Shown one piece after another: positions 53,653-63,792 of a stretch of 64,000 nucleotides of DNA (within the stretch, counting starts at the first letter, position 1; the number at the start of each line of letters is the position of its first letter). The notes beneath the pieces are model-generated. The model did not search any database and was not told the origin of the DNA. It saw nothing but the letters and a program-made list of their open reading frames with translations. Location of the stretch: positions 1 to 64,000 of the forward strand of contig JANMMZ010000016.1 of NCBI GenBank assembly GCA_031373665.1, given 5' to 3'. Source of the DNA: M3007 sp031373665 (lineage in GTDB: Bacteria > Bacteroidota > Bacteroidia > Chitinophagales > Saprospiraceae). The translations under genes were made by a program, and so were the position numbers.

Positions 53653-54634
53653 AGAAATTAAAAGGGTAGCCGTATTAACTTCTGGCGGTGATGCGCCGGG
53701 TATGAATGCCGCTATTCGAGCGATTGTACGCAATGCTTTCAACAATGACCTACATATATATGGTATTATGAGGGGCTATGAAGGTATGATAGATGGTACC
53801 ATCAAACGGCTCGAAACCACTGATGTCAGCAATATCATCCATAGAGGCGGCACTATTTTAAAAACTGCTCGGAGCAAGCGGTTTATGACTATTGAGGGCC
53901 GACAACAAGCCTATGAAAATCTCATGGATTCTGATATTGATGCCCTCATTACCATTGGTGGCAATGGTACATTCACGGGTGCGATTAAATTTATGGAAGA
54001 GCATCCTGATTTTTCTATTGTGGGGATTCCGGGTACGATAGACAATGACTTATACGGTACTGATTTTACCATTGGCTTTGATACTGCCCTGAATACGGCA
54101 GTTCAGGCTGTTGACAAAATACGAGATACCGCTGATTCACACAACCGCCTTTTTTTTGTGGAAGTAATGGGGCGAAATTCTGGTTTCATTGCCCTGCATA
54201 CGGCTATTGCCGGTGGAGCAGGGGGAGTATTGATACCGGAAGAGGAAACCTCCATCGAAGACCTCCTAAAATTGCTCAAACGCGGTGCCAAACGCTCTAA
54301 ACTATTCAGTATCGTGGTGGTAGCAGAAGGCAACCACATGGGGACGGTCTATGATATTGCAGAAAAAGTAGCCGAAAGAATTGACTTTTACGATGATATT
54401 AAGGTTTCAGTGATCGGACACCTTCAGCGTGGTGGCTCTCCAAGTACCCTTGACAGGGTTTTGGCAAGTGTACTTGGTTTTGGGGCGATAGAGGCTCTTT
54501 TGGCTGGCCAAACAGGAGTTATGGTTGGAATTCGGAATAATAACGTACATTACACCCCTTTAGAAGATGCCATTTACAAAAGTAAACCACTGAACAAAGA
54601 TTTGCTTAGGATGGCGCATATATTAGCGCAATGA
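53645..54634 (+). CDS. pfkA: 6-phosphofructokinase, ATP-dependent
   Basis: The 329-residue enzyme phosphorylates fructose-6-phosphate. Motifs: GGDAPGMNAAIRAIVRNAF (ATP loop), IGGNGTFTGAIKFME, PGTIDNDLYGTDFTIGFDTA (catalytic Asp), EVMGRNSGFIALHTA, and IGHLQRGGSPSTLDR. The GGNGT, rather than GGDGS, is within family variation. The start overlaps the sugar kinase gene and the stop overlaps smc (ATGA), so translation is likely coupled. Confidence 0.95.
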   Translation: MYKEIKRVAVLTSGGDAPGMNAAIRAIVRNAFNNDLHIYGIMRGYEGMIDGTIKRLETTDVSNIIHRGGTILKTARSKRFMTIEGRQQAYENLMDSDIDALITIGGNGTFTGAIKFMEEHPDFSIVGIPGTIDNDLYGTDFTIGFDTALNTAVQAVDKIRDTADSHNRLFFVEVMGRNSGFIALHTAIAGGAGGVLIPEEETSIEDLLKLLKRGAKRSKLFSIVVVAEGNHMGTVYDIAEKVAERIDFYDDIKVSVIGHLQRGGSPSTLDRVLASVLGFGAIEALLAGQTGVMVGIRNNNVHYTPLEDAIYKSKPLNKDLLRMAHILAQ

Positions 54635-57600
54635 GGTTAAAGTCATTAGAAATAAAAGGTTTTAAGAGTTTTGCCAATGAAACAGTTCTGCATTTTAATG
54701 CGGATGTGACAGGGGTGGTGGGTCCAAATGGATCGGGTAAAAGCAATGTTGTAGATGCCATCAGGTGGGTATTGGGCGAACAAAAAAGTAGTCAACTTCG
54801 TTTGGACAAAATGACTTCCATTATTTTTAATGGTACCAAAAAACGAAAAGAAGGTCAAATGGCTCAGGTTACCCTGACCTTTGATAATACTAAAAATATA
54901 TTGCCAACGGATTACACGACCGTTAGCATCAGCCGAATCTTATACCGCAGCGGCGAAAGTGAATACCGACTCAACGGTGTTTCATGCCGACTCAAAGATA
55001 TTACAACCTTGTTTTTGGATACTGGAATCGGTTCCGATTCTTATGCGATCATAGCCCTCAATATGGTGGAAGACATGCTTAGCGACAAGGAGCAAGCCCG
55101 TCGAAAGATGTTTGAGCAAGCCGCAGGGGTCAGTAAGTATAAAGCACGAAAACATGAGACCCAGCAAAAACTGGAAGCAACTACCGCTGACCTTGATCGC
55201 GTAGAGGATTTACTTTTTGAAATAGAAGACCAACTCAAAAAGTTGGAAAAACAAGCAGAACGTGCCAGAAAATACTATGAAATAAAGGACGAGTACAAAA
55301 AACTGAGCATTGAACTGGCGGTTCACAACCTCACGCTGCACAAAAAAACGTACAAAGAGTTAGAGTCTCAAATCCATCGAGAAGAGGACAATTATCGCTC
55401 CACAGAGGCAATGGCACGTATGCTAGAGGCCGATGTAGAAGCCAAACGGAAGAGTCACACCGATAAAGAAACCTCCCTTAGCGATCAGCAGCAAGAGGTA
55501 AACAAACTAACAGGGCGAATCAGGGGCATGGAAAACGACAAAAACATGCTTGCCCAAAAACTTTCGTTCATCCAAAACGATACCCGCCGACTTGATGACC
55601 AGATAGCAGGCAGTAGCCGCCAACTACAAACGCTGGAACACGAAATAGAAGGATACCAAACCGATCTTAATTACGAGCGCAACATAGAGGGCGATTTGGA
55701 ATTGGCACTCACCAAGGCTCAACAACTACTAGAGAAGGTGAGGTCTGACCACAACTTGATGAAGGGCAACCTAGATGAGTTTGTGAAAGAACAGCAAAGT
55801 ATAGAGCGGGATTTGGTAGAATTGGAAAAACAAAAAGCCATTCAGACCAGCCAAGTAGAAACCCTGCGCCGCGACGTAGAGCGTACTATGACCGATATAT
55901 CAGTTAGGCGCGACGAAATGAAGGTACTGACGGAGGGTATATCTACTCAAAATAAAACTAAATCGGCTCAACAGAAAAAAATTGATGATTTAGACACTAT
56001 TGAAAACAAACGAAAAGCAGATATAGCCGATGCTGAAAAGCAACAAGAGGTTTTGGTACGCAAATTAGCCGACCATAACCGCTCTTTGGATGCCCGCCGT
56101 AATGAGTTCAAACTCACAAAGAGCATGGTGGAATCGCTGGAAGGTTTTCCGGAAAGCATCAAGTTTTTGAGCCAACAGAAAGACTGGGTCAAAAACTGCC
56201 CATTGCTGTCGGATCTGCTATATGTACGGGAAGAATATCGAGTGGTGATTGAAAACTACTTGGAGCAATACCTAAATTATTATGTGGTGCCCAATGCCGA
56301 TGAAGCGGTCAAAGCCATCACCTTGTTGGGGCAAAGCCAAAAGGGACGCGCCAACTTCTTTTTATTAGACGCTTTTAAGGATTATCAGCCGCCTTTGTCA
56401 TTGATGCCCGGAGGGATCAGGGCTGTGGAATTGGTGGAAGCCGAGGCGGCTTATCGGCCATTGCTGGAGTATCTTTTAGAAAATGTGGTGGTGACAGAAG
56501 AAACCAGTCCACCCGTCCAAACCAATGATTCTAATATCATTTTACTATCGCGTTCCGGCACTTTTATTCGCCGTCGCTTCTCTCTTTCGGGCGGTTCTGT
56601 GGGACTTTTTGAAGGCAAGAAAATTGGCCGGAAAAAGAACTTAGAAATACTCGAAAAGGATATTGTAAAGTTAGAAACGACAGAAAATCAGTTCAATAAT
56701 CAACTGAGTACCCTTCGTACGCATTTACAAAATCTAAAAAGTGCCGATCAAAGTGTGGTGGTTCAGCGGGAGCGAGAAATACTGAACCGAGTCAGCCAAG
56801 AACAGGCTGGTATGCAGGCAAAATTAGATAATATTGCCGCTTTTGTAGCCAACTTTGATACCCAAGCAGGTGATGCCAACCAGCGTATTGTTACTTTAAC
56901 GGCTAGTAATATCGCCATAGAACAAAACCTAAATATCAAAAATACCGCTGCGGAAGCCCTCCGCGAACGCCTCAACAATGCTGATGGATCGTTCCGAGAT
57001 GTGGCAGAGCACTTAAGCCTGACCAGTCAGGCATTCAATCAGAGCAATATTGAATTTATCAGGCAACAAAGCAAGGTAAATACCTTTCAGCAAGAATTGA
57101 CTTTTAGGGAAAAACGCCGCGAAGAACTTCGCCTAACCACCACCAATGCCCAATCGGCACAGATCCGAAACCGTGATGAGATCGGTTTAATCGAATCAGA
57201 ATTGAATCAAATATCTGAAAACCTAACCACAGCCTACGCTGAAAAGAAAGGAAAAGAGGCGACTTTGAGTGGTACGGAGCAGGTGTATTTCAAAGCCCGC
57301 AATGAGATACATGAATTAGAAAACAAACAGCGTGAAAATTTCAGAAAACAGCAAGATTTGCAAGTTTTAGTGAACCGATTGAAGGAAAAGTTTACGGATG
57401 CTAAGTTTGAGATCACTGCCATCGGAGAGCGATTGCGTGCGGAATTTGGTATGAGTGTCAATGATGTGATCAACCAAGAACCCAATCCTTTGTTTCAGCG
57501 CGATGCCTTGGAAAAAGATGTGAATAGCATGAAACGCCGATTGGATACTTACGGAGAAATTAATCCAATGGCTATTGAAGCCTATAATGAAATAAAGGAG

Positions 57601-58179
57601 CGATACGATACCATCGCGCAACAACGCGACGATATTTTGAGTGCCAAAGAGAATTTGATACAAACGATGAAGGAAATCGAAGAGACGGCTACGGCTCGTT
57701 TCTTAGAATCATTTGCAAAGGTGAGGGAGAATTTCATTACTGTATTCCGCACCTTGTTTACTGAAGAGGACACGGCCGATTTGCTGTTGACCAATCCTGA
57801 TAGACCCTTGGACTCCGACATTAACATCATAGCCAAACCTAAAGGGAAACGACCTCAAACCATAGCCCAGTTGTCGGGTGGTGAAAAGACGCTAACGGCT
57901 ACAGCATTGCTTTTTGCCCTGTACTTGCTCAAGCCAGCCCCATTCTGTATTTTTGATGAGGTAGATGCACCTTTGGACGATGCTAATATTGAAAAATTCA
58001 ACCGGATCATACGTCAATTCTCTAAGGAATCGCAATTTATAGTCGTGACACACAATAAGGCCACTATGGCGGCTGTGGACACAATTTACGGTGTTTATAT
58101 GCCAGAACAAGGGGTTTCTGCCGTTACGGAAGTAGATTTCAGGAAATTAACCCATGAAGCAATGGTATTTGAGGCCTAA
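54631..58179 (+). CDS. smc: Chromosome segregation protein SMC
   Basis: The 1182-residue condensin core ATPase folds as a hinge dimer with two coiled-coil arms. Walker A is GVVGPNGSGKSNVVDAIRWV, the hinge lies near residues 500-640 (ESIKFLSQQKDWVKN to RSGTFIRRRFSLSGG), the signature motif is AQLSGGEKTLTATALLFALY, and Walker B is PFCIFDEVDAPLDDANIEKF. Full family length. It starts at ATG 54631, overlapping pfkA by 4 nt. The scpA/scpB partners are not in this window. Confidence 0.96.
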   Translation: MRLKSLEIKGFKSFANETVLHFNADVTGVVGPNGSGKSNVVDAIRWVLGEQKSSQLRLDKMTSIIFNGTKKRKEGQMAQVTLTFDNTKNILPTDYTTVSISRILYRSGESEYRLNGVSCRLKDITTLFLDTGIGSDSYAIIALNMVEDMLSDKEQARRKMFEQAAGVSKYKARKHETQQKLEATTADLDRVEDLLFEIEDQLKKLEKQAERARKYYEIKDEYKKLSIELAVHNLTLHKKTYKELESQIHREEDNYRSTEAMARMLEADVEAKRKSHTDKETSLSDQQQEVNKLTGRIRGMENDKNMLAQKLSFIQNDTRRLDDQIAGSSRQLQTLEHEIEGYQTDLNYERNIEGDLELALTKAQQLLEKVRSDHNLMKGNLDEFVKEQQSIERDLVELEKQKAIQTSQVETLRRDVERTMTDISVRRDEMKVLTEGISTQNKTKSAQQKKIDDLDTIENKRKADIADAEKQQEVLVRKLADHNRSLDARRNEFKLTKSMVESLEGFPESIKFLSQQKDWVKNCPLLSDLLYVREEYRVVIENYLEQYLNYYVVPNADEAVKAITLLGQSQKGRANFFLLDAFKDYQPPLSLMPGGIRAVELVEAEAAYRPLLEYLLENVVVTEETSPPVQTNDSNIILLSRSGTFIRRRFSLSGGSVGLFEGKKIGRKKNLEILEKDIVKLETTENQFNNQLSTLRTHLQNLKSADQSVVVQREREILNRVSQEQAGMQAKLDNIAAFVANFDTQAGDANQRIVTLTASNIAIEQNLNIKNTAAEALRERLNNADGSFRDVAEHLSLTSQAFNQSNIEFIRQQSKVNTFQQELTFREKRREELRLTTTNAQSAQIRNRDEIGLIESELNQISENLTTAYAEKKGKEATLSGTEQVYFKARNEIHELENKQRENFRKQQDLQVLVNRLKEKFTDAKFEITAIGERLRAEFGMSVNDVINQEPNPLFQRDALEKDVNSMKRRLDTYGEINPMAIEAYNEIKERYDTIAQQRDDILSAKENLIQTMKEIEETATARFLESFAKVRENFITVFRTLFTEEDTADLLLTNPDRPLDSDINIIAKPKGKRPQTIAQLSGGEKTLTATALLFALYLLKPAPFCIFDEVDAPLDDANIEKFNRIIRQFSKESQFIVVTHNKATMAAVDTIYGVYMPEQGVSAVTEVDFRKLTHEAMVFEA

Positions 58180-58210
58180 GAAAAGGTTAGTTTTGGATCC
58201 TCTAAGATTC

Positions 58211-58924
58211 CTAAAGAGCACGAATAATGGTATGTACCCATTCGGAATATTGGATCAATGAAGGATGTAGCCCATCACCTGCTACCAAACTTGGTTCTGC
58301 CAATCCCCTTCTGGATATTTCGGTAACCGATACATAGACCACGCCAAAAGATTGAGCAATCTCTTTATTGGCAACGTTGTATTGATCTATTTTAGCCGAA
58401 ACATTTGCAGGGTTTCCAAAATTTTGGCCGTACGGCGTATAAGCCCAATCGGGGATGGAGACTACCACCACTCGATCTTTTTTGCCTCCTGTAAACTGTA
58501 TAGCCTTGGTTAGCAAGTCCGTAAATTGCGTTTTATAGGTTTCAAAATTGCCATTTTGATACTGATTATTCACCCCTATACAAAGCGTAACCAACCCAAA
58601 AACACTATCTTTGATGATGAGATCATCATTGATTGCTTTTTGCAATTGATCGGTACGCCACCCGGTTTGAGCAATCACGTGCGGTGCTTTATCGGCTATA
58701 AGTTTGCCTTTCACAATCAGGCTATCAACCAACTGGTTAGGAAAATTACGTTCCCATTCCACTCCTTGCCCCTTGGTATAAGAATCGCCAAGACACAATA
58801 TATCAATAGCCTCAATGGCAGTGGTGTCAACAGGGATTATTAGCACTATAGACTCCGATACTGGCTCATGACGGCAAGCAAATAACGGCAGTATAACCAA
58901 TAAAAACAAACGGTACGGCATCAT
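58211..58924 (-). CDS. SGNH/GDSL-family hydrolase lipoprotein
   Basis: 237 residues. Lipobox VILPLFAC, then block I ILCLGDSYTKGQG (catalytic Ser), block III GVNNQY (Gly/Asn oxyanion), and block V DGLHPS (Asp and His). It resembles Bacteroidota secreted esterases that remove acetyl or acyl groups from glycans or lipids. Its start overlaps the 93-residue gene by 4 nt, so the two are translationally coupled. Confidence 0.88.
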   Translation of the reverse strand: MMPYRLFLLVILPLFACRHEPVSESIVLIIPVDTTAIEAIDILCLGDSYTKGQGVEWERNFPNQLVDSLIVKGKLIADKAPHVIAQTGWRTDQLQKAINDDLIIKDSVFGLVTLCIGVNNQYQNGNFETYKTQFTDLLTKAIQFTGGKKDRVVVVSIPDWAYTPYGQNFGNPANVSAKIDQYNVANKEIAQSFGVVYVSVTEISRRGLAEPSLVAGDGLHPSLIQYSEWVHTIIRAL

Positions 58925-59202
58925 ATAATTTCTTCAAAAATATTTTCTTCGGCAACCATAAAATTTCGATCCAAAGCACCCATACGAGTTTGGTGCATGT
59001 GCTGAAAATTTTGTTGCACTTGATCCAACAAAGTGGAGTCCACCCACTTTTCAATATTGGGGATGGAGGCAAAACGCTCATCATCGCCCAGTTTGAATGT
59101 TTGTTCGTACAAGGCATTTTCAAACTTGACGCTCATCCTATTTTCCATTTTAAAAATGGATATTTTCAAGGTGGGATGTTCTATATTTCCTATTATTCGC
59201 AT
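58921..59202 (-). CDS. Small hypothetical protein coupled to the SGNH hydrolase
   Basis: About 93 residues, start MRIIGNIEHPTLKISIFKME; the frame upstream lacks a sensible start because it overlaps the LacI gene. No signal or membrane helix. It has an acidic C-terminus (FMVAEENIFEEII). I do not recognise a family. It lies 23 bp after the LacI gene on the same strand and overlaps the hydrolase gene by 4 nt, so all three may be one transcript. Confidence 0.65.
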   Translation of the reverse strand: MRIIGNIEHPTLKISIFKMENRMSVKFENALYEQTFKLGDDERFASIPNIEKWVDSTLLDQVQQNFQHMHQTRMGALDRNFMVAEENIFEEII

Positions 59203-59225
59203 AAAATTGATGTATTTTTTCGTAA

Positions 59226-60239
59226 CTATGTTCCATGCAATACCAAGCGAGTAGGAACAACCAATTCCTCCCAACTAGCATTTTCAGTATCTTCATGTAA
59301 AATATTAAGTAACATTTGAGCCGCACGTTCGCCCATTTCATAGGGAAATTGTTCCACGGATGCCATAGGATAATGTTCCATATAATCCATGATTGACAAA
59401 TTAGCAAAACTTACAAAATGAATATCTTTATTCAAAATCAAACCCATTTGACGGCATTTTTGCATGGCATCTAAAGCGACGTAATCATTGAATGCAAAAA
59501 TAGCCTCCGGAGCATCATCCATCGTAATTAATTCTGCTGTTTTTTGCCTGTTATCTTCACTACTGAGATTGCTATATTTGATATAATCCTGCCTTACTGA
59601 CAAATTTAAGGCATTGGCTGCCATTTGAAAACCCTCCAATCGCTCTTTAGCGATGCCAAGCGTGGCAGGGCCATTGAGCAGGGCAATTTTTTGAATGCCT
59701 TGTTCCGATAGGTAATGTAAAGCCTTCTCTACCCCACTGATGACATTGCTCCGAACCTGATGACAGGGAAATTGGTCAGGGATACGGTCAAAAAACACCA
59801 CTGGAATACCAGCATCATTAAGCATTTCAAAATGGCTATAATCCGTGGTCTCTGCCGAGATAGAAGCAATGACTCCGTCCACCCTCGAATTAATAAAAGA
59901 TTGGATACCAGTGATTTCACGCTCTATTTGATCGCGACTTTGACTAATCATAGCATGATAGCCACCAGCGGTGATTACATCTTCAATACCCGTAATAGCC
60001 GATGAAAAAAACTCTTCTTTGAGCCAAGGAAGCATGACCCCAATGGTCATAGTACGCCCTTTACGCAACAAGACAGCAGCCTGATTGGGCGTATAGTGCA
60101 TGGCCTTAGCCATTTCCTGTACCCGCAGGGTGGTTCTCAACCCTATACGAGGATCATTTTGCAGCGCACGAGAAACAGTTGATATACTGACACTCAATGC
60201 TGCTGCGATCTCTTTTATTGTAGATTGATGTTTTTGCAT
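59226..60239 (-). CDS. LacI-family transcriptional regulator
   Basis: 337 residues. N-terminal HTH (TIKEIAAALSVSISTVSRAL, then NYTPNQAA-type hinge HYTPNQAAVLLRKGRT) and a periplasmic-binding-like ligand domain (TIGVMLPWLKEEFFSSAI, GVIASISAETTDYSHF, AIFAFNDYVALDAMQKC). It is divergent from the susC gene, with a consensus LacI operator at 60288-60301 between them. It probably controls susCD and perhaps itself in response to a glycan-derived sugar. Confidence 0.93.
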   Translation of the reverse strand: MQKHQSTIKEIAAALSVSISTVSRALQNDPRIGLRTTLRVQEMAKAMHYTPNQAAVLLRKGRTMTIGVMLPWLKEEFFSSAITGIEDVITAGGYHAMISQSRDQIEREITGIQSFINSRVDGVIASISAETTDYSHFEMLNDAGIPVVFFDRIPDQFPCHQVRSNVISGVEKALHYLSEQGIQKIALLNGPATLGIAKERLEGFQMAANALNLSVRQDYIKYSNLSSEDNRQKTAELITMDDAPEAIFAFNDYVALDAMQKCRQMGLILNKDIHFVSFANLSIMDYMEHYPMASVEQFPYEMGERAAQMLLNILHEDTENASWEELVVPTRLVLHGT

Positions 60240-60287
60240 GAAAAATTAACGACCAAATAAAATTTGCGCAACAGTTTGCACATGCTA

Positions 60288-60301
60288 TGCAAACGATTGC
60301 A
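60288..60301. promoter_or_regulatory. LacI-family operator between lacI-type gene and susC
   Basis: TGCAAACGATTGCA fits the LacI-family consensus TGNAANCGNTTNCA at every fixed position. A second, overlapping palindrome TTTGCA-N7-TGCAAA (60276-60294) lies beside it. It is 49 bp upstream of the LacI gene start and 190 bp from susC. Confidence 0.8.
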
Positions 60302-60490
60302 AGGTACTGAAATTCTCTTATACGCTATGAATATTTTATCAAATGAATAATTTTTCTGTTTTCTATTTCAAAATGATAATACCTTGACGCTTCATTTGAT
60401 GCATGTTTCTTTGGTATCAGTAGTATTTAATGGAATTAAATACCATTTTTTTAATCAACAACTATTTAATAACTAAACTATTTTTATTGT

Positions 60491-63400
60491 ATGAAATTCA
60501 AACCCTACTCATTTTCGAGGGTGCTGCTTTGGGGTGTCATGGCTACTACTTGCTTAAACATCGCACCACTATTTGCAGCAGCCCCTACGGACTACGTGTC
60601 CGATGCCTATCGAGTAGCCCGCATCACTGGAAGACTGGTTGACGAAACTGGTGAAGGTATCCCTGGGGCTACGATTAAAGTAAAAGGCTCCAATACAGGA
60701 ACCGTTACTGATGTAAATGGCAATTTTACCATAGACGCACCTGAAAATGCAATATTGGTATGCACTTACACTGGCTATGAAAGCCAAGAAATAAACGTTG
60801 GCTCCCGTACTTCTGGTATTGTGGTGGCAATGGTGCAAGCAGCCAATACACTTTCTGATGTAGTCGTTATCGGCTATGGCTCCGTTAAAAGAAGCGATTT
60901 GACGGCAGCAGTATCGTCCATCAAGTCAACTGATTTGAAAGCCACTCCCGTCACTTCAGTAGATCAGGCTCTTTCTGGTCGTGCTTCTGGTGTAGTGGTG
61001 ACCCAAGCATCGGGTGCACCGGGCGGGGCAGTGACCGTACGTGTACGTGGTGCCAACTCTTTACAGTCTGGCTCTGAACCATTATATGTAATAGATGGTA
61101 TGCCCATTTATTCAGACAATGATGGAAACAGCGTTGGCGGCAACAGGGTGGCATCTAATGCCTTGGCAAGCCTCAATCCTTCTGATATTGAATCAGTAGA
61201 AATCCTTAAAGATGCCTCTGGAACAGCGATCTATGGTTCGCGTGGATCCAACGGGGTAGTACTTATTACGACCAAACGCGGTAAGGCTGGTGCTACTAAA
61301 GTTGATTATGAAGGTTCACAGGGTATCCAAACCGTGACGAATACCATCGAAATGATGAATGGCACTGAATATGCCGAATATCAGAACTTACGGGCGATCT
61401 CGCGCGGGCAAAGTGCGCCTTACGCCAACCCTTCTTCTTATGGTACAGGTATAAACTGGTTGGACGAGACCACCCGAACAGGTAATGTCGCCAATCATCA
61501 GTTGACATTTTCCGGTGGTAATGAAAAGATGACATTTTCTCTCATGCCGGGTTATTTTAAAAACAATGGTATTATTCAAAACACTAATTTTGAACGTTTT
61601 AGCCTTCGTGCCAATATAGATGGAAGGTTTTTAAACGACCGTATTCGTTTGGGTACCTCCTCTATGATAGCCCGTACCAGTACCAATGCCATCCCAACAG
61701 ATCGCGGCGGCCCAGGTGGTGCTATTATCACTATTTTAGGTCAAAATCCTATTGGTCCAGTATATAAAGCGGATGGTACTTATGATCTTTTCGCTTATGA
61801 TGGCCGTTTTTTGACAAATCCAGTAGCAGAGGTAAATGAAGTTACTGATAACGATAAGGCATTGCGTTATTTGGGCAATACTTATCTTTTGGTTGAATTG
61901 ATGAAAGGATTGACCTTTAAAACCAGTGCTGGTTTTGATCTTTTAGCAAGCAACCGTGAGACTTTTTACAGTTCTCTCACCCGTTTGGGTCGCGAACGCG
62001 GCCGCTCTTATGAGTTGGCGAACCGCAACAGGGTCAATTTCTTGAATGAAAATGTCCTAAACTACACTAAAGAAATGAGTAATAGTCGTTTGGATGTGGT
62101 AGCAGGTTACTCTTATCAGACAGACAACAATCGTTTTTACAGTGCTCAAACCAATAGTTTTACTTTCCAGGACTTAAATATCAATAGGATTGAAAATGGT
62201 GTAACTATTTTAGCGCCCGCTAGCAGCCGTCAAGAATGGGTATTGAAATCTTTTATTGGCCGTGTGAACTATTCTTTGATGGATAAGTATTTGGTAACCG
62301 TGAATTTCCGTCGTGACGGTTCTTCTCGTTTTGGACCGAATAACCAATGGGCTAATTTTCCTTCTGTAGCCTTTGCTTGGCGTGTAAAACAAGAGTCTTT
62401 TTTGAAAAATGTGGACTTCTTCAGTGATATGAAGGTGCGTTTGTCTTGGGGTATCACAGGTAACTCTGAGATCCCAGTAGGTCGTTCGTCGGCAGAACTT
62501 TCTGGCAATAAGAACTATTTGATCAATGGTGGCACCGCAGCAGGTGTTGCAGAAACCCGGTTGGGAAATAAAGATCTAAAATGGGAAAGCACCCGGATGC
62601 TCAATTTCGGATTGGATTTTGGAATCATGGATGGACGGATCAATTTCAACGTTGATTATTTCAATAATACAACCAAGGATTTGCTATTGTTTGTACCACT
62701 AGGGCCATCAACAGGATTTACGTCTGCCCTTAAAAACAATGGTGAATTGAACAATCGTGGCCTAGAAATAGCAGCCAATATTGCAGCAATCAACAAAAGT
62801 AACTTTCGTTGGGATATAGGTTTAAATGCCTCTTTCTTGAAAAACGAAGTCACTTCACTAGAAGGCGCACCACCATTTTACTCTTACACCATCTCTCACT
62901 TAGGCCCAGAAGGCTCTTATGTAGCAGAAGGATTACCGATAGGCGGATGGTATGGGTTTAAATCTATTGGTATCTGGCAGTCGCAGGAAGAAATCAACGC
63001 AAATCCAAGCCTTGCGGGTATAGATAAGCCTGGTTACGTGCGTTATGAAGACATCAATGGCGATGGTACGATCACCAATGCGGATCGGGTTTCTTTGGGA
63101 GATCCAAACCCTAAGTTTATTTGGGGTCTTAATTCTAGCTTTGATTTCGGTGCTATTGATTTCTCTTTCTTCTTGCGTGGATCGCACGGACAAGAAATTC
63201 GTAATTTACAAGCATCAGAACACGCAGATGGCGTGGGTAACTACAACCAATATCGCAGTGTTTACACTGATTCTTGGTCAGAAACGAACAAAGGCGGTAC
63301 GCGCCCAGTGATTGACGCTACTCGCGAATTTCCATCTTATTTCCGTCGCTCTAGTTTCTTTATTGAAGATGGATCATTTGTGCGTTTGCAAAATGTAACT

Positions 63401-63604
63401 TTGGGCTATAACATCCCAAAAATCAAGGGCGTACGTAGCCTTCGGGTATATGTGAGCGGCCAAAACTTAATGCTCTTTACGAAATATACTGGTTGGGATC
63501 CGGAAGTAAGCAATGGTGGTCAAAGTCCGCTGAATCGCGGCGATGATTACGATGCTTACCCACGTGCCAAAACGTATAATATTGGGGTACAACTAGGGCT
63601 TTAA
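60491..63604 (+). CDS. SusC/RagA-family TonB-dependent outer-membrane transporter
   Basis: 1037 residues. The signal peptide (LLWGVMATTCLNIAPLFA) precedes a carboxypeptidase-like regulatory domain (ITGRLVDETGEGIPGATIKV, GSNTGTVTDVNGNFTIDAPE), TonB box/plug region (VVVIGYGSVKRSDLTAAVSS, YGSRGSNGVVLITTKRGK) and a 22-strand barrel ending KTYNIGVQLGL. Works with the SusD lipoprotein that follows to import glycan fragments or other polymers. Likely regulated by the divergent LacI protein. Confidence 0.94.
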   Translation: MKFKPYSFSRVLLWGVMATTCLNIAPLFAAAPTDYVSDAYRVARITGRLVDETGEGIPGATIKVKGSNTGTVTDVNGNFTIDAPENAILVCTYTGYESQEINVGSRTSGIVVAMVQAANTLSDVVVIGYGSVKRSDLTAAVSSIKSTDLKATPVTSVDQALSGRASGVVVTQASGAPGGAVTVRVRGANSLQSGSEPLYVIDGMPIYSDNDGNSVGGNRVASNALASLNPSDIESVEILKDASGTAIYGSRGSNGVVLITTKRGKAGATKVDYEGSQGIQTVTNTIEMMNGTEYAEYQNLRAISRGQSAPYANPSSYGTGINWLDETTRTGNVANHQLTFSGGNEKMTFSLMPGYFKNNGIIQNTNFERFSLRANIDGRFLNDRIRLGTSSMIARTSTNAIPTDRGGPGGAIITILGQNPIGPVYKADGTYDLFAYDGRFLTNPVAEVNEVTDNDKALRYLGNTYLLVELMKGLTFKTSAGFDLLASNRETFYSSLTRLGRERGRSYELANRNRVNFLNENVLNYTKEMSNSRLDVVAGYSYQTDNNRFYSAQTNSFTFQDLNINRIENGVTILAPASSRQEWVLKSFIGRVNYSLMDKYLVTVNFRRDGSSRFGPNNQWANFPSVAFAWRVKQESFLKNVDFFSDMKVRLSWGITGNSEIPVGRSSAELSGNKNYLINGGTAAGVAETRLGNKDLKWESTRMLNFGLDFGIMDGRINFNVDYFNNTTKDLLLFVPLGPSTGFTSALKNNGELNNRGLEIAANIAAINKSNFRWDIGLNASFLKNEVTSLEGAPPFYSYTISHLGPEGSYVAEGLPIGGWYGFKSIGIWQSQEEINANPSLAGIDKPGYVRYEDINGDGTITNADRVSLGDPNPKFIWGLNSSFDFGAIDFSFFLRGSHGQEIRNLQASEHADGVGNYNQYRSVYTDSWSETNKGGTRPVIDATREFPSYFRRSSFFIEDGSFVRLQNVTLGYNIPKIKGVRSLRVYVSGQNLMLFTKYTGWDPEVSNGGQSPLNRGDDYDAYPRAKTYNIGVQLGL

Positions 63605-63635
63605 GTCATACACATTAAATGGATTTAGTATAATA

Positions 63636-63688
63636 AGGGGGCTGCAGAAGGCCAATATTAAATTAATACCAACTTTCAGTTGCCCCCT
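63636..63688 (+). promoter_or_regulatory. Hairpin in the susC-susD spacer
   Basis: AGGGGGC (63636-63642) pairs with GCCCCCT (63682-63688) across a 39-nt loop, without a T-run. It lies between the transporter and the lipoprotein genes, where it could adjust relative expression. Confidence 0.45.
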
Positions 63689-63792
63689 ATCTACAAATGC
63701 AGTAAATTTGCACTACCGAGTCTGAACTATAACAAACAAAATGGTGTTTAAGACTCAACATTTTTTACATTTCATATTAACACACATAAATT

